DNA from: Anaerococcus urinomassiliensis
GTDB taxonomy: Bacteria; Bacillota; Clostridia; Tissierellales; Peptoniphilaceae
Reading direction: 5' to 3'
DNA length: 64,000 nucleotides
Assembly (NCBI RefSeq): GCF_900128425.1
Contig: NZ_LT635782.1
Coordinates: 62,464-126,463 of the forward strand
How positions within the stretch are numbered: position 1 is the first letter of the stretch; every line of letters starts with the position of its first letter. The notes under the pieces are model-generated. The model saw only the letters and a list, made by a program, of their open reading frames with translations, made no database searches and was not told the origin of the DNA. Made by a program: the position numbers and the translations under genes. Below are positions 9,555 to 18,689 of this stretch, in pieces.

Positions 9555-9824
9555 ATGAAAGCTATACTAACAGTCATAGGAAATGACCAAGAAGGAATTA
9601 TCTATAAAATTTCTAAAGTTTTATATGAATACAATATCAATATCCTTGATCTAAGCCAAACTATAATGGAAAATCAATTTGTAGGAATGTTTAATATCGA
9701 CTTTACAAAGTCAGAGGCAGACTTTGCTGAGATTAAGAAGGCCTTTGATAAGCTAGCCGATGCGAACAATCTCGAAATAAGAATCCAAAACGAAAAGCTC
9801 TTTGACGCTATGCACAGGATTTAA
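9555..9824 (+). CDS. ACT domain-containing protein (UPF0237 family)
   Basis: This 89-residue protein is a single ACT domain. It opens with [19 protein letters not shown], where the GxxxxG turn is a typical ligand site, and continues with a beta-alpha-beta-beta-alpha-beta pattern. A strong AGGAGG site lies a few bases upstream. The next gene starts two bases after its stop and encodes the UPF0210 protein, a pairing conserved in Firmicutes. The ACT domain may sense a small ligand, perhaps an amino acid, for the partner, but no ligand has been shown here. A weak promoter-like TTGCAC...TAAAAT lies at 9495-9521. Confidence 0.85.
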   Translation: MKAILTVIGNDQEGIIYKISKVLYEYNINILDLSQTIMENQFVGMFNIDFTKSEADFAEIKKAFDKLADANNLEIRIQNEKLFDAMHRI

Positions 9825-9825
9825 T

Positions 9826-11181
9826 ATGGATAAGAATAATATTATTGAAACAATCAAAATGCTAGATGAGGAAAATCTCGACATCAGGACCCTTACTATG
9901 GGTATTTCCCTTTTTGATTGTATAGACAAAGATTATAAAAAAGCATGTGATAAAATTTATGATAAAATCTTAATAGAAAGCAAGGACTTTATCAAGACTT
10001 CTAAGGAAGTCTCTGCAATATATGGTGTGCCAATCATTAATAATAGGATATCTGTTACACCAATTTCTCTTATTGCGGCAGCGACAGACCTTGACGATTA
10101 CACTCCATTTGCCGAATGCCTCGACAGGGCGGCCAAGGACGTTGGAGTAGACTTTATAGGGGGCTTTTCTGTCCTAGTTCAAAAGGGCATGACCAAGGCT
10201 GATGAGATTTTGATTAAATCTATCCCTAAGGCCATATCGACTACCGACCTGGTATGTTCAAGTGTAAATGTAGGATCAACTAAGGCAGGAATCAACATGG
10301 ATGCTGTAGCCATGTGCGGGGAGGTCGTAAAAGATTTGGCAGAAAAAACTAAGGATACAGATGCCCTAGGATGTGCCAAGCTTGTAATATTCTCAAATGC
10401 CGTAGAGGATAATCCCTTCATGGCAGGAGCATTCCACGGAGTAAGTGAGGCCGATACAGTAATTAATGTCGGAGTTTCTGGACCTGGAGTAGTAAAGGCA
10501 GCAATTTCAGGCAAGGATGATCTTCCGATCAATGAAATCTGTGAGATTATCAAAAAGACAGCCTTTAAAATCACTAGGATGGGCGAGCTTGTAGCAAGAG
10601 ATGTCTGCGATAGACTTGGCAAGAGCTTCGGAATCCTTGATCTATCCCTAGCTCCAACTCCAGCAATTGGCGATTCTGTAGGAAGAATCTTAGAAGAGAT
10701 TGGAATAGATAATGTAGGGGGACACGGAACAGTTGCAGCCCTAGCCCTACTCAATGACGCTGTAAAAAAGGGCGGTCTTATGGCAAGTGCCTCTGTCGGA
10801 GGACTTTCTGGTGCCTTTATACCAGTGAGCGAAGATGAAGCGATGATTAAAGCAGTAGATGTAGGACATTTGACCTTTGACAAGCTAGAAGCCATGACCT
10901 CTGTTTGCTCTGTTGGTCTTGACATGATTGCAATCCCTGGCTCTACAAGCTCAGCTACAATTTCTGCCATGATTGCAGATGAGGCGGCAATAGGAATGAT
11001 AAATGCAAAAACAACTGCAGTTAGAATAATCCCAGTTCCAGAAAAGGAAGTTGGAGATTATGCCGAGTTCGGTGGACTTTTAGGCTATGCACCAATTATA
11101 GATATAGGAAATTCAAATTCAGATAAAATGATCAAAAGAGGCGGCCACATACCAGCCCCTGTTCACTCATTCAAAAACTAA
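9826..11181 (+). CDS. UPF0210 / DUF711 'PFL family' protein
   Basis: The protein of 451 residues starts at ATG 9826, with AGGA just upstream inside the end of the ACT gene. An in-frame TTG at 9802 would overlap that gene and is less likely. Segments such as [35 protein letters not shown] and [17 protein letters not shown] are characteristic of the UPF0210 family. That family adopts a pyruvate-formate-lyase-like barrel fold. The Gly-radical loop of true PFLs is not evident, and the activity is unknown. It forms a two-gene unit with the ACT-domain protein and is followed by a cyclophilin gene, probably on the same transcript. Confidence 0.85.
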   Translation: MDKNNIIETIKMLDEENLDIRTLTMGISLFDCIDKDYKKACDKIYDKILIESKDFIKTSKEVSAIYGVPIINNRISVTPISLIAAATDLDDYTPFAECLDRAAKDVGVDFIGGFSVLVQKGMTKADEILIKSIPKAISTTDLVCSSVNVGSTKAGINMDAVAMCGEVVKDLAEKTKDTDALGCAKLVIFSNAVEDNPFMAGAFHGVSEADTVINVGVSGPGVVKAAISGKDDLPINEICEIIKKTAFKITRMGELVARDVCDRLGKSFGILDLSLAPTPAIGDSVGRILEEIGIDNVGGHGTVAALALLNDAVKKGGLMASASVGGLSGAFIPVSEDEAMIKAVDVGHLTFDKLEAMTSVCSVGLDMIAIPGSTSSATISAMIADEAAIGMINAKTTAVRIIPVPEKEVGDYAEFGGLLGYAPIIDIGNSNSDKMIKRGGHIPAPVHSFKN

Positions 11182-11190
11182 GGAGGAAAT

Positions 11191-11718
11191 ATGGAAAACA
11201 AAAATCCAATTGTAACATTTGAAATGGAAAATGGAGATACTTTCAAGGCCGAACTCTACCCAGAAGTTGCCCCGAACACAGTAAGAAACTTTATCTCACT
11301 TATAAGTCACAATTTCTACGACGGAGTAATCTTTCATAGGGTAATCAAAGGCTTTATGATCCAAGGAGGAGACCCAGAAGGAAGAGGAATTGGCGGTCCT
11401 GGCTATGCTATCAAGGGAGAATTTGTTGCAAATGGCTTTGAGAATAACCTAAAACACGACAGAGGAGTTCTCTCCATGGCAAGGTCTATGATGCCAGATA
11501 GTGCAGGCAGCCAATTTTTTGTAATGCACAAAGACAGCCCTCACCTAGATGGACAATACGCAGCCTTCGGCAGAGTAATCGAAGGAATGGATACAGTAGA
11601 TAAGATAGCAGAAACAAAAACTGACTTCCAAGATAAACCAAAAGAAGATCAAGTGATGAAGACAGTAACAGTAGAAACTTTAGGCATAGACTATGATGAG
11701 CCTGAGATAATTGAATAA
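11191..11718 (+). CDS. Peptidyl-prolyl cis-trans isomerase, cyclophilin type
   Basis: The protein has 175 residues and shows the cyclophilin core: NFISL, FHRVIKGFMIQGGDPEGRGIGGPGY, LSMARSMMPDSAGSQFFV and YAAFGRVIEGMDTVDKI. The active-site Arg and Phe/Met/Gln residues of the family are present. There is no signal peptide, so it is cytoplasmic, where it speeds proline isomerization in folding proteins. A near-ideal AAGGAGG site precedes ATG 11191. It is the last gene of the ACT/UPF0210 transcript, closed by a strong hairpin at 11723 that has become the target of an intron. Confidence 0.92.
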   Translation: MENKNPIVTFEMENGDTFKAELYPEVAPNTVRNFISLISHNFYDGVIFHRVIKGFMIQGGDPEGRGIGGPGYAIKGEFVANGFENNLKHDRGVLSMARSMMPDSAGSQFFVMHKDSPHLDGQYAAFGRVIEGMDTVDKIAETKTDFQDKPKEDQVMKTVTVETLGIDYDEPEIIE

Positions 11719-11722
11719 TGTA

Positions 11723-11766
11723 AATAAGCATAGCTAAGTTAGATTGCGGCTATGCTTATTTTTTAA
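11723..11766 (+). terminator. Terminator after the cyclophilin gene, target of intron copy 2
   Basis: A perfect 12-bp stem (AATAAGCATAGC, 11723-11734, with 11749-11760) and a T tract end two bases before the intron's first G at 11767. Confidence 0.9.
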
Positions 11767-13597
11767 GTATGACGGGCATGTTCTAATGCTAGGGTGTAAA
11801 TCCCAACGGAGCGTAGTTACCAACGAATCTAATAGCGACCCCGAAGTTTTAGATGGTGACATCTAGGAGAGAAGAACGGGTAGCGAAATCGTGGCTTGAC
11901 GAACAGGAACAGAATACAAGGTGTAACAGGTGGGCAAGCTAGCCAAAGATAGTAAAGACCCAAAAGGTAACCGTAAACCCAAAGCGTAAATTCTGCAAGT
12001 AAACGATGAAAGTATTAGGACTTATCCCGTGAGGTCTCGCTAGCGAAGAAGTAGTAACAACGAATAGTGAGAAGTCAGCAGAAGTCATAGTAGGTGGAAA
12101 CACTGAAGGACCGAACAATTTAATAGCACAAGCAAAATGTATGTTGCATAACAAATCTGACAGAGAAAGTAGAAGAAACGTAAATGAAATCAAAATCTCA
12201 CACATAAGAAAAAGTTATGCAAGCAGAAAGGAGCAAGTGCACACACATGGAAGATAAAATAATAAATCAAATCCTAAACCCGAAAAACATGCACCAAGCC
12301 AAAGCAAAAGTCATATCCAACAAAGGAGCGGCTGGCATAGATGGCATAAGTGTAGAAGAAATAGATGAATACATCAAAGGTAACTGGGCAAGGATAAGAC
12401 AAGAAATAATCGAAAGACGCTACAAACCACAACCAGTAGTCCGAGTAGAAATTCCAAAACCAAACGGAGGAAAAAGAAAACTCGGAATACCAACAGCAAT
12501 GGACAGAATAATCCAACAAGCAATCGTACAAGTATTAACACCAATAATCGATGAAAAATTTTCTGAAACAAGCTATGGCTTTAGACCAAGAAGAAACTGT
12601 CAAATGGCAACAACAAAAAGCCTAGAATATTTAAATGATGGATTCGAATGGGTAGTAGACATAGACCTAGAAAAATTCTTCGACAAAGTGCCACAAGATA
12701 AACTAATGAGCATAGTCCATGAGCATATCAAAGCACCAGACACAGAATCACTAATCAGAAAATACCTAAAAGCGGGAATAATGAACAAAGGCGTATACGA
12801 AAAAAGTGAAATAGGAACACCCCAAGGCGGAAACCTATCACCACTCCTAAGCAACATCATGCTAGACAAACTAGACAAAGAGCTAGAAGCAAGAAAACTT
12901 AGATACACAAGATACGCAGATGATTGTCTAATATTTGTAAGAAGCAAAGCAGCAGCCACAAGAGTAATGTACTCCATAACAAGATTCATAGAAAAGAAAC
13001 TTGAACTAAAAGTAAATGCAGAAAAAAGCAAAATAACAAGACCAAATAAAATAAAATATCTAGGATTCGGCTACTGGAAAGACAACAAAGCAAATAAATG
13101 GAAAGCACGAGTCCATGAAACATCATTTAAAAGATTCAAAAATAAAATAAAGAAACTAACCACAAGAAAATGGTCAGTATCCTTAGAATACAGAATCAAA
13201 AAGATAAATGAAGTAACAAGAGGCTGGATAAATTACTTTAGGATTGCAGATATGAAAAGCAAAATAAATAGATTTAGTAAGCAACTAAGAACCAGACTCA
13301 GGATAATCTGTTGGAAAACGTGGAAAGCACCAAAGAAAATACAATGGGCGTTAAGAAAAATGGGAATAGTAAAAGACCTAGCAAGATTAACATCCTATTG
13401 TGGAAATAGATACCACTTTGTAGCAACAAAAACCTGCTTATTAAGAGCAATCACAAAAGAAAGATTAAGCAAAACTGGCTTAATTGACCCTTATGATTAC
13501 TACATAAGCAGGACATGTGTAAATTAAATTGAACCGCCGTATGCTGAACGGCACGTACGGTGGTGTGAAAGGGGCTAGATCTTAGCCCCTATTCGAT
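11767..13597 (+). mobile_element. Complete group IIC intron with reverse transcriptase (copy 2)
   Basis: The 1831-bp element starts GTATGACGGGCATG immediately after a terminator and ends CCCCTATTCGAT. Domains I-III occupy about 11767-12110, domain IV holds the reverse transcriptase, domain V lies at about 13531-13568, and the domain VI stem (GGGGC, GCCCC) at about 13571-13590. The 5' GTATG differs slightly from the GUGYG consensus. Intact RNA ends and an intact ORF suggest it is, or recently was, active. Confidence 0.9.
12247..13527 (+). CDS. ltrA: Group IIC intron-encoded reverse transcriptase/maturase
   Basis: From ATG 12247 the protein has 426 residues. It shows the RT blocks VRVEIPKPNGGKRKLGIPT, GFRPRRN, DLEKFFD, GTPQGGNLSPLL and the catalytic YADD (residues 223-226). 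The maturase (GIIM) domain follows (FKNKIKKLTTRKW to GWINYFRI). No HNH endonuclease domain follows, as expected for class C. It resembles the GsI-IIC enzyme. It should assist splicing and target-primed insertion of its own intron and could act in trans on the ORF-less copy at 8885. An in-frame ATG at 12217 exists, but homology begins at the 12247 start, which is preceded by AAAGGAG at a rather long spacing. Confidence 0.93.
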   Translation: MEDKIINQILNPKNMHQAKAKVISNKGAAGIDGISVEEIDEYIKGNWARIRQEIIERRYKPQPVVRVEIPKPNGGKRKLGIPTAMDRIIQQAIVQVLTPIIDEKFSETSYGFRPRRNCQMATTKSLEYLNDGFEWVVDIDLEKFFDKVPQDKLMSIVHEHIKAPDTESLIRKYLKAGIMNKGVYEKSEIGTPQGGNLSPLLSNIMLDKLDKELEARKLRYTRYADDCLIFVRSKAAATRVMYSITRFIEKKLELKVNAEKSKITRPNKIKYLGFGYWKDNKANKWKARVHETSFKRFKNKIKKLTTRKWSVSLEYRIKKINEVTRGWINYFRIADMKSKINRFSKQLRTRLRIICWKTWKAPKKIQWALRKMGIVKDLARLTSYCGNRYHFVATKTCLLRAITKERLSKTGLIDPYDYYISRTCVN

Positions 13598-13647
13598 TGA
13601 AATTAAATAAAAGAAGGCTCTATTTCGGGTGAAATATTTGAAATAGC

Positions 13648-13656
13648 TGTTATAAT
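13648..13656 (+). promoter_or_regulatory. Extended -10 promoter giving an apparently leaderless mRNA
   Basis: TGTTATAAT is a consensus extended -10 element, and the start codon ATG lies only six bases after it (13663). Transcription should start at or within a base or two of that ATG. There is no Shine-Dalgarno sequence. A weak -35 (GTGAAA) lies about 16 bases upstream. Confidence 0.55.
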
Positions 13657-13662
13657 AATACT

Positions 13663-14787
13663 ATGACTAAATTTATGATTACAACTAGCTTTGGCCTAGA
13701 ATCTTTGGTTAAATGGCAACTGAAGGATATGGGCTATGAAAATTTCAAGCTTAGTGATGGACAAATCATCTTGGATACTAGACTAGATGATGTAGGAAAA
13801 CTTAATATTAATCTTAGGGAGGCTGACAGGGTCTATCTTATTCTTAAGACATTTGAGGCAAAAGAGTTTGACCAGCTTTTTGAAGGTATAAAAGCCATCA
13901 ATTGGCCAGATCTTCTAGACAAAGACTCCAATTTTATTGTGGGTGCTAGGACTTATAAATCAAAACTCTTTTCTGTAAGGACAATCCAATCTATAAGCGA
14001 GAAGGCTATAGTTGAATCAATGAAGACTAAGTATAAGATCAATCACTTTAGCAAGTCTTCTCATAGAGTTCAAATTGAAGTTTCTATAAATAAAAATGTG
14101 GCAAGTGTTTTAATAGATACATCCGGAGACGGTCTTCACAAACGTGGATATAGGGAAGATTCTGTAAAGGCCCCACTTAGGGAAAACCTGGCAGCAGGAC
14201 TAGTAGACTTATCTTTCTACAATCCAGATAGATTTTTGTTTGATGGATTTTGTGGATCTGGAACAATACTAATCGAAGCTGCAAGAAGAGCTCGTAACAT
14301 AGCGCCAGGCATTGATAGGTCCTTTGACTTTGAAAACTTTATTTTTATAGATAAGGATTGTTATAAGGAGGCCAAAAAAGAAGCCCTAGATGCTATTGAT
14401 TACGATGTAAAACTAAATATCCTCGGTTCAGACATATCTGGCAGGGCAATAAGCCTTGCTAAAAATAATGCCATAAATGCTGGTGTGGGGGAGGATATTT
14501 CCTTTATTACAAGAGATATAAAATCTGTGGCTCTAAAGGATGACTATGGGATTTTGATATCAAACCCACCTTATGGTAAGAGACTTTCTGATTTTGACAC
14601 AGATGATCTTTACAAGAAGATAAATGATAAGTTTAAAAGCTTAGATACTTGGTCCTTGTATTTTATAACAAGTGATGAAAACTTTGATAAGAGCTTTATG
14701 AGAAAACTCTCAAAGAAGAGAAAATTGTATAATGGTGGCCAAAAAGTTGATTTTTACCAATATTTTGGCAAGAAACCATCAAATTAA
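13663..14787 (+). CDS. THUMP-domain class I SAM-dependent RNA methyltransferase (RlmL/RlmK-N/YpsC-like)
   Basis: The protein has 374 residues. The N-terminal half is a ferredoxin-like plus THUMP RNA-binding region (about 1-155). The C-terminal half has the SAM-binding motif DGFCGSGTILIEAA (about 194-207) and the catalytic SNPPYGKR near residue 300, typical of N2-guanine methyltransferases acting on 23S rRNA (COG0116). The target guanine cannot be assigned from sequence alone. The ATG lies six bases after a TATAAT and lacks a ribosome site. A second ATG at 13675 also lacks one. Confidence 0.88.
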   Translation: MTKFMITTSFGLESLVKWQLKDMGYENFKLSDGQIILDTRLDDVGKLNINLREADRVYLILKTFEAKEFDQLFEGIKAINWPDLLDKDSNFIVGARTYKSKLFSVRTIQSISEKAIVESMKTKYKINHFSKSSHRVQIEVSINKNVASVLIDTSGDGLHKRGYREDSVKAPLRENLAAGLVDLSFYNPDRFLFDGFCGSGTILIEAARRARNIAPGIDRSFDFENFIFIDKDCYKEAKKEALDAIDYDVKLNILGSDISGRAISLAKNNAINAGVGEDISFITRDIKSVALKDDYGILISNPPYGKRLSDFDTDDLYKKINDKFKSLDTWSLYFITSDENFDKSFMRKLSKKRKLYNGGQKVDFYQYFGKKPSN

Positions 14788-14802
14788 TAATCGGAGGAAA
14801 CC

Positions 14803-16218
14803 TTGACTGAAAAAAATAAAAATGATGGCAAAAAAATATGCCTATCAATACTTTTATTCATATTAGCTATATATTTAATTGTAACAGTAATATTTTCATT
14901 TATAGCTCTACCAGGGACATACTTAAACGGTAGGGATATTTCTTATGCATCAAAAAAAGAAGCTTTGGCTACTAGTCCCAAGAATTTTAACCTTGAAATC
15001 ACAGGTAGAGACGATAGAAATCTTACTATCAAACCAGAAGATATAGACTATAAGGTAGAACTACCTAGCCAAGCAAAAATTGATCAAAATCCTTTTGTAT
15101 GGCCAGTTTCATTTATTACAGGTAGGAAAGAATACTATGATTTTGAATATAGGGTATTTTACAATGAAGATAAACTTGATAAAATCATAGACGATTCAAA
15201 GCTAATGAATGGAATCACAGAACCAGAGGATGCAAAGATTGCCATAGAAAACAATGAATTTGTGGTTAAAAAAGAGATTGAAGGCAATAAAATTGATAAG
15301 GCTAAGCTAAAAAAAGAAATTATAGATAGTATAAATACCAAGAACGATCAGATAGCTTTGGACGATAGTTTTTATATAGGACCAAAAGTAAGGTCAGATT
15401 CAAAAGAATTGCAAGATATAGTTAGCGATTCAAAGAAAATAAATGATATGTCTATCAAATTTAATTTCAATGGTTTTGACTACAAGCTTGAAGGTTCTAG
15501 CCTTATAGATTTGATGGACTTCACAGATAAGGGTTATGAACTAAACTACGATAAGGTCTTAGCCTATGTAAGTGATATGGCAGAGGCTACTAATACCTAT
15601 GGTAAAAGTCGTAATTTCAACGCCACAGGCATAGGACCAATAGTTGTAGGACCTGGGGTATATGGCTTTAAGTTAGATATAGATGCTACTATTGATAAAA
15701 TATATGAACTTGTAAATCAAAGACAAAGTGGGGATATTGAGCCAGTATATAGCAACCAAGCCTACACTCGTACTGATACTGGAGAAGATATAGGCGATAC
15801 CTATGTTGAACTTGACTTATCCCGCCAAAGAATGTGGTTTTACAAAAATGGTGAGCTTATCGTAGAATCTGATGTTGTTACAGGTATTCCTCATGATGGC
15901 TGGGCAAGCAATGTCGGTGTAGGAGCTATCCAATCAAAGGTGAGAGATACGAATCTTAAAGGGCAAAATTTTGATAGGGTAACTGAGTATGACACAAAAG
16001 TCAGCTATTGGATGCCAACTGGTTGGGATGGTGAAGGATTCCATGATGCACCTTGGAGAGGGGCTTTTGGCGGACAAATCTACCTATCAAATGGATCTCA
16101 TGGTTGCTATAACCTACCACCATCGGTAGCCAAGATACTTTTTGACAATGTGGACCCACTAACACCAGTTGTAGTTTATGAATCAAGTACCAACTATTCA
16201 CCAGCTATGACTTATTAG
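14803..16218 (+). CDS. L,D-transpeptidase (YkuD) with N-terminal membrane anchor
   Basis: The protein of 471 residues has one membrane helix (about 10-35), then a putative peptidoglycan-binding region (about 60-310) and a C-terminal YkuD domain (about 335-465). The catalytic motif SHGCYNL puts His at 433 and the nucleophile Cys at 435. It should crosslink peptidoglycan 3-3 or attach groups outside the membrane. The start is TTG 14803 with CGGAGGA correctly spaced upstream. It is only 15 bases after the methyltransferase and nine bases before ecfA1, so it is probably part of a long transcript. Confidence 0.92.
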   Translation: MTEKNKNDGKKICLSILLFILAIYLIVTVIFSFIALPGTYLNGRDISYASKKEALATSPKNFNLEITGRDDRNLTIKPEDIDYKVELPSQAKIDQNPFVWPVSFITGRKEYYDFEYRVFYNEDKLDKIIDDSKLMNGITEPEDAKIAIENNEFVVKKEIEGNKIDKAKLKKEIIDSINTKNDQIALDDSFYIGPKVRSDSKELQDIVSDSKKINDMSIKFNFNGFDYKLEGSSLIDLMDFTDKGYELNYDKVLAYVSDMAEATNTYGKSRNFNATGIGPIVVGPGVYGFKLDIDATIDKIYELVNQRQSGDIEPVYSNQAYTRTDTGEDIGDTYVELDLSRQRMWFYKNGELIVESDVVTGIPHDGWASNVGVGAIQSKVRDTNLKGQNFDRVTEYDTKVSYWMPTGWDGEGFHDAPWRGAFGGQIYLSNGSHGCYNLPPSVAKILFDNVDPLTPVVVYESSTNYSPAMTY

Positions 16219-16226
16219 GAAATATA

Positions 16227-17048
16227 ATGATAAAAATTGAAAATTTAACCTACATCTATCCATCAAATGATGAGACAGAAGGTCACAAGGCTATTGATGG
16301 ACTAAATATTGACATCAACAAGGGAGATTTTGTTGCAATCCTAGGTCATAACGGTTCGGGCAAATCAACCCTTGGCAAACTAATAAATGCTCAGATACTT
16401 CCAAGTATTGGGGACATATGGATAGATGATCTAAATGCAAAAGATGAGAACAAAATATGGGATGTGAGAAAAAAATGTTCTATGGTTTTTCAAAATCCCG
16501 ACAACCAAATGGTAGCTACAACTGTCGAAGAAGAAGTAGCCTTTGGTATAGAAAACTTGCAAATACCAAATCCAGAGCTTAGGGAAAGGGTAGATTCGGC
16601 TATATCTCTAGTAAGGATGGATGATTATAAGAAGAGAAATCCTTCAACCCTTTCTGGTGGGCAAAAGCAAAGAATTTCTATAGCTGGGGTTATAGCTATG
16701 ATGAGCGACTATATAATCTTTGATGAACCAACAGCCATGCTAGATCCAAAGGGTAGGAAAGATGTTATAAACTTAGTTCTTGAGCTTAATAAGGACTATG
16801 GCAAAACAATCATATACATCACCCATTATATGGAAGAAGCTATCAAGGCAGACAAGATAATTGTCCTAGATAAGGGCAAGAAGGCCCTTGAGGGTTCGGC
16901 ATTAGAAGTATTTTCCCAAGTTGAGAAAATGAAAAAACTAGGCCTAGCTGTTCCACAAGTTACAGAAGTTGCCTATAAACTACAGGAGAAAGGGGTGGAT
17001 TTTGATAATCTACCTCTTAGTATTGAAGAATTTTTGGAGAGCATATGA
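16227..17048 (+). CDS. ecfA1: Energy-coupling factor transporter ATPase EcfA1
   Basis: The 273-residue ATPase carries Walker A (GHNGSGKST), Q-loop (VFQNPDNQMV), signature (LSGGQKQR), Walker B (YIIFDEP) and H-loop (YITHYMEE). NPDNQ after the Q-loop is typical of EcfA. It pairs with EcfA2 and EcfT to form the energising module that drives various vitamin-binding S components. No S component is encoded nearby, so the module probably serves several unlinked ones (group II ECF). It overlaps the next gene by four bases. Confidence 0.93.
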   Translation: MIKIENLTYIYPSNDETEGHKAIDGLNIDINKGDFVAILGHNGSGKSTLGKLINAQILPSIGDIWIDDLNAKDENKIWDVRKKCSMVFQNPDNQMVATTVEEEVAFGIENLQIPNPELRERVDSAISLVRMDDYKKRNPSTLSGGQKQRISIAGVIAMMSDYIIFDEPTAMLDPKGRKDVINLVLELNKDYGKTIIYITHYMEEAIKADKIIVLDKGKKALEGSALEVFSQVEKMKKLGLAVPQVTEVAYKLQEKGVDFDNLPLSIEEFLESI

Positions 17049-17902
17049 ATATTGAACTAAAAAATGTGGATTACATTTACAATGAGGGAGTAGTTGGAGA
17101 AGTATATGCTCTTAAAGATATCAATTTAAAGATTAAAAGCCACGAAATAATTGGCCTAATCGGACAAACTGGATCAGGGAAATCAACCTTGGTTCAGCTT
17201 TTAAATGGACTTTTATTACCTAGCCACGGTGATGTTATTGTAGATGGCATAAACACCAAGGATAAGGATAAGAGACGAGATGTACGTTTTAAGGTAGGTC
17301 TTGTTTTCCAATATCCAGAGCACCAACTATTTGAAGAATCAATAGCAAAGGATGTAGCTTTTGGCCCTAAAAATATGAAATTATCTGAAGATGAGATTGA
17401 TAGGCGAGTGAAAGCTGCTATGGAAAAAGTAGGGCTTGACTATGAAACTTATAAGGATGTCTCACCTTTTGAAATATCAGGTGGCCAACAAAGAAGAGTT
17501 GCCGTTGCAGGAATCATCTCTATGAATCCAAAGGTTCTAGTCCTAGATGAGCTTACTGCTGGTCTTGATCCAAAGGGCCGCGAAGAAATTTTTAATGAAA
17601 TAATAAATATTTACAATAACGATCCAGAACTTACCATTGTCTTGGTAAGCCATTCTATGGAAGATGTGGCAGAATATGTGGATAGGGTTGTCGTTTTAAA
17701 TAAGGGGCAAATCTTTAGCGACGCTTCAACCTACGATACCTTTACCAAGGCTGACCTTGAGGGCATAGGCCTAGATATACCACAAATTGCAAAATTTATG
17801 AGAGCCTACAAGGCTAAAGGCGAAGACATCAGAGATGATATTTATACTATTGATGCAGCCGTTGAGGAACTTGCTAGACACTTAGGAGTAAGCCATGAAT
17901 AA
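17045..17902 (+). CDS. ecfA2: Energy-coupling factor transporter ATPase EcfA2
   Basis: The 285-residue partner ATPase has Walker A (GQTGSGKST), Q-loop (VFQYPEHQLFEE), signature (ISGGQQRR), Walker B (VLVLDE) and H-loop (LVSHSMEDVAEY). QYPEHQLFE is diagnostic for EcfA2. In its Walker B the residue after LD is E (LDELTAG), as in active ATPases. It starts in an ATGA overlap with ecfA1 and overlaps ecfT by eight bases, so the three subunits are translationally coupled. Confidence 0.93.
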   Translation: MNIELKNVDYIYNEGVVGEVYALKDINLKIKSHEIIGLIGQTGSGKSTLVQLLNGLLLPSHGDVIVDGINTKDKDKRRDVRFKVGLVFQYPEHQLFEESIAKDVAFGPKNMKLSEDEIDRRVKAAMEKVGLDYETYKDVSPFEISGGQQRRVAVAGIISMNPKVLVLDELTAGLDPKGREEIFNEIINIYNNDPELTIVLVSHSMEDVAEYVDRVVVLNKGQIFSDASTYDTFTKADLEGIGLDIPQIAKFMRAYKAKGEDIRDDIYTIDAAVEELARHLGVSHE

Positions 17903-18689
17903 AATAAGTATAGGTCAATATTTGCCCTTTGATACCTTCATTCATAGGTTAGATCCAAGGGTGAAAATAATAGGAGTTTTTCTATTTATAATCACGATAT
18001 TTTTTGTAGATGATTTTATAACTTTCATACCCTTTGTAGCCTTGCTAATTGCTATGCTAAAAGTTGCAAAAATTCCAATCAAAAGTGTAATTAGGTCTCT
18101 TAAACCATTATTATTTATAATGATTATTACTGGAATTATCAATTTATTTACAACACCAGGTAGGATTTTGGCCAATATTGGACCTTTAAATATCACTTAC
18201 GAGGGTTTGTATAGAACTGCCTTTACTCTACTTAGACTAGTATTGATAATCTTATCAACATCGGTTTTAACATATACCACAAGCCCAATGGAATTAACTT
18301 ATGGTCTGGAGAAACTATTCTCTCCATTAAAGCGCTTTGGTTTTCCTGCAGGAGAGCTTGCAATGATGATTAGTATTTCTCTAAGATTCATCCCGACTCT
18401 ATTTGATGAGGCCCAAAAAATCCGCATGGCCCAGATGGCTAGGGGAGCAGATTTTGAATCTGGCAACATTGTCAACAGGGCTGTTGCCATGATTCCGCTA
18501 CTTGTGCCACTATTTATCAACTCTTTTAAGAGGTCTGATGAACTTGCCACAGCTATGGAAGCTCGTATGTATAGGATTGGCGAAGAGCGTACAAAATTAA
18601 ATGAAATATATATGGATAGGACTGACTATACGACACTTTTCCTATTTATAGGATTTTGTATCATAATAATAGTCAAACGCTTCATATGA
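17895..18689 (+). CDS. ecfT: Energy-coupling factor transmembrane protein EcfT
   Basis: The 264-residue membrane protein has several hydrophobic helices. The two coupling-helix signature motifs are present (AQMARGAD and the later AMEARMYR, both A-R-G/A type), which bind the EcfA pair. Its last bases overlap truA as ATGA. The order ecfA1-ecfA2-ecfT-truA is the common Firmicutes arrangement, but here it follows an L,D-transpeptidase rather than the ribosomal-protein cluster. Confidence 0.93.
   Translation: MNKISIGQYLPFDTFIHRLDPRVKIIGVFLFIITIFFVDDFITFIPFVALLIAMLKVAKIPIKSVIRSLKPLLFIMIITGIINLFTTPGRILANIGPLNITYEGLYRTAFTLLRLVLIILSTSVLTYTTSPMELTYGLEKLFSPLKRFGFPAGELAMMISISLRFIPTLFDEAQKIRMAQMARGADFESGNIVNRAVAMIPLLVPLFINSFKRSDELATAMEARMYRIGEERTKLNEIYMDRTDYTTLFLFIGFCIIIIVKRFI

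Noticed and set aside
10179-10970. Long minus-strand frame of 263 codons opposite the UPF0210 gene
   Set aside because: It is a codon-bias shadow of a conserved plus-strand gene, rich in Ser, Pro and Ile, with no ribosome site.
12217-12246. Longer N-terminus of the intron reverse transcriptase from ATG 12217
   Set aside because: Alignment with the GsI-IIC type begins at the 12247 methionine, and the extra ten residues overlap the AAAGGAG site.
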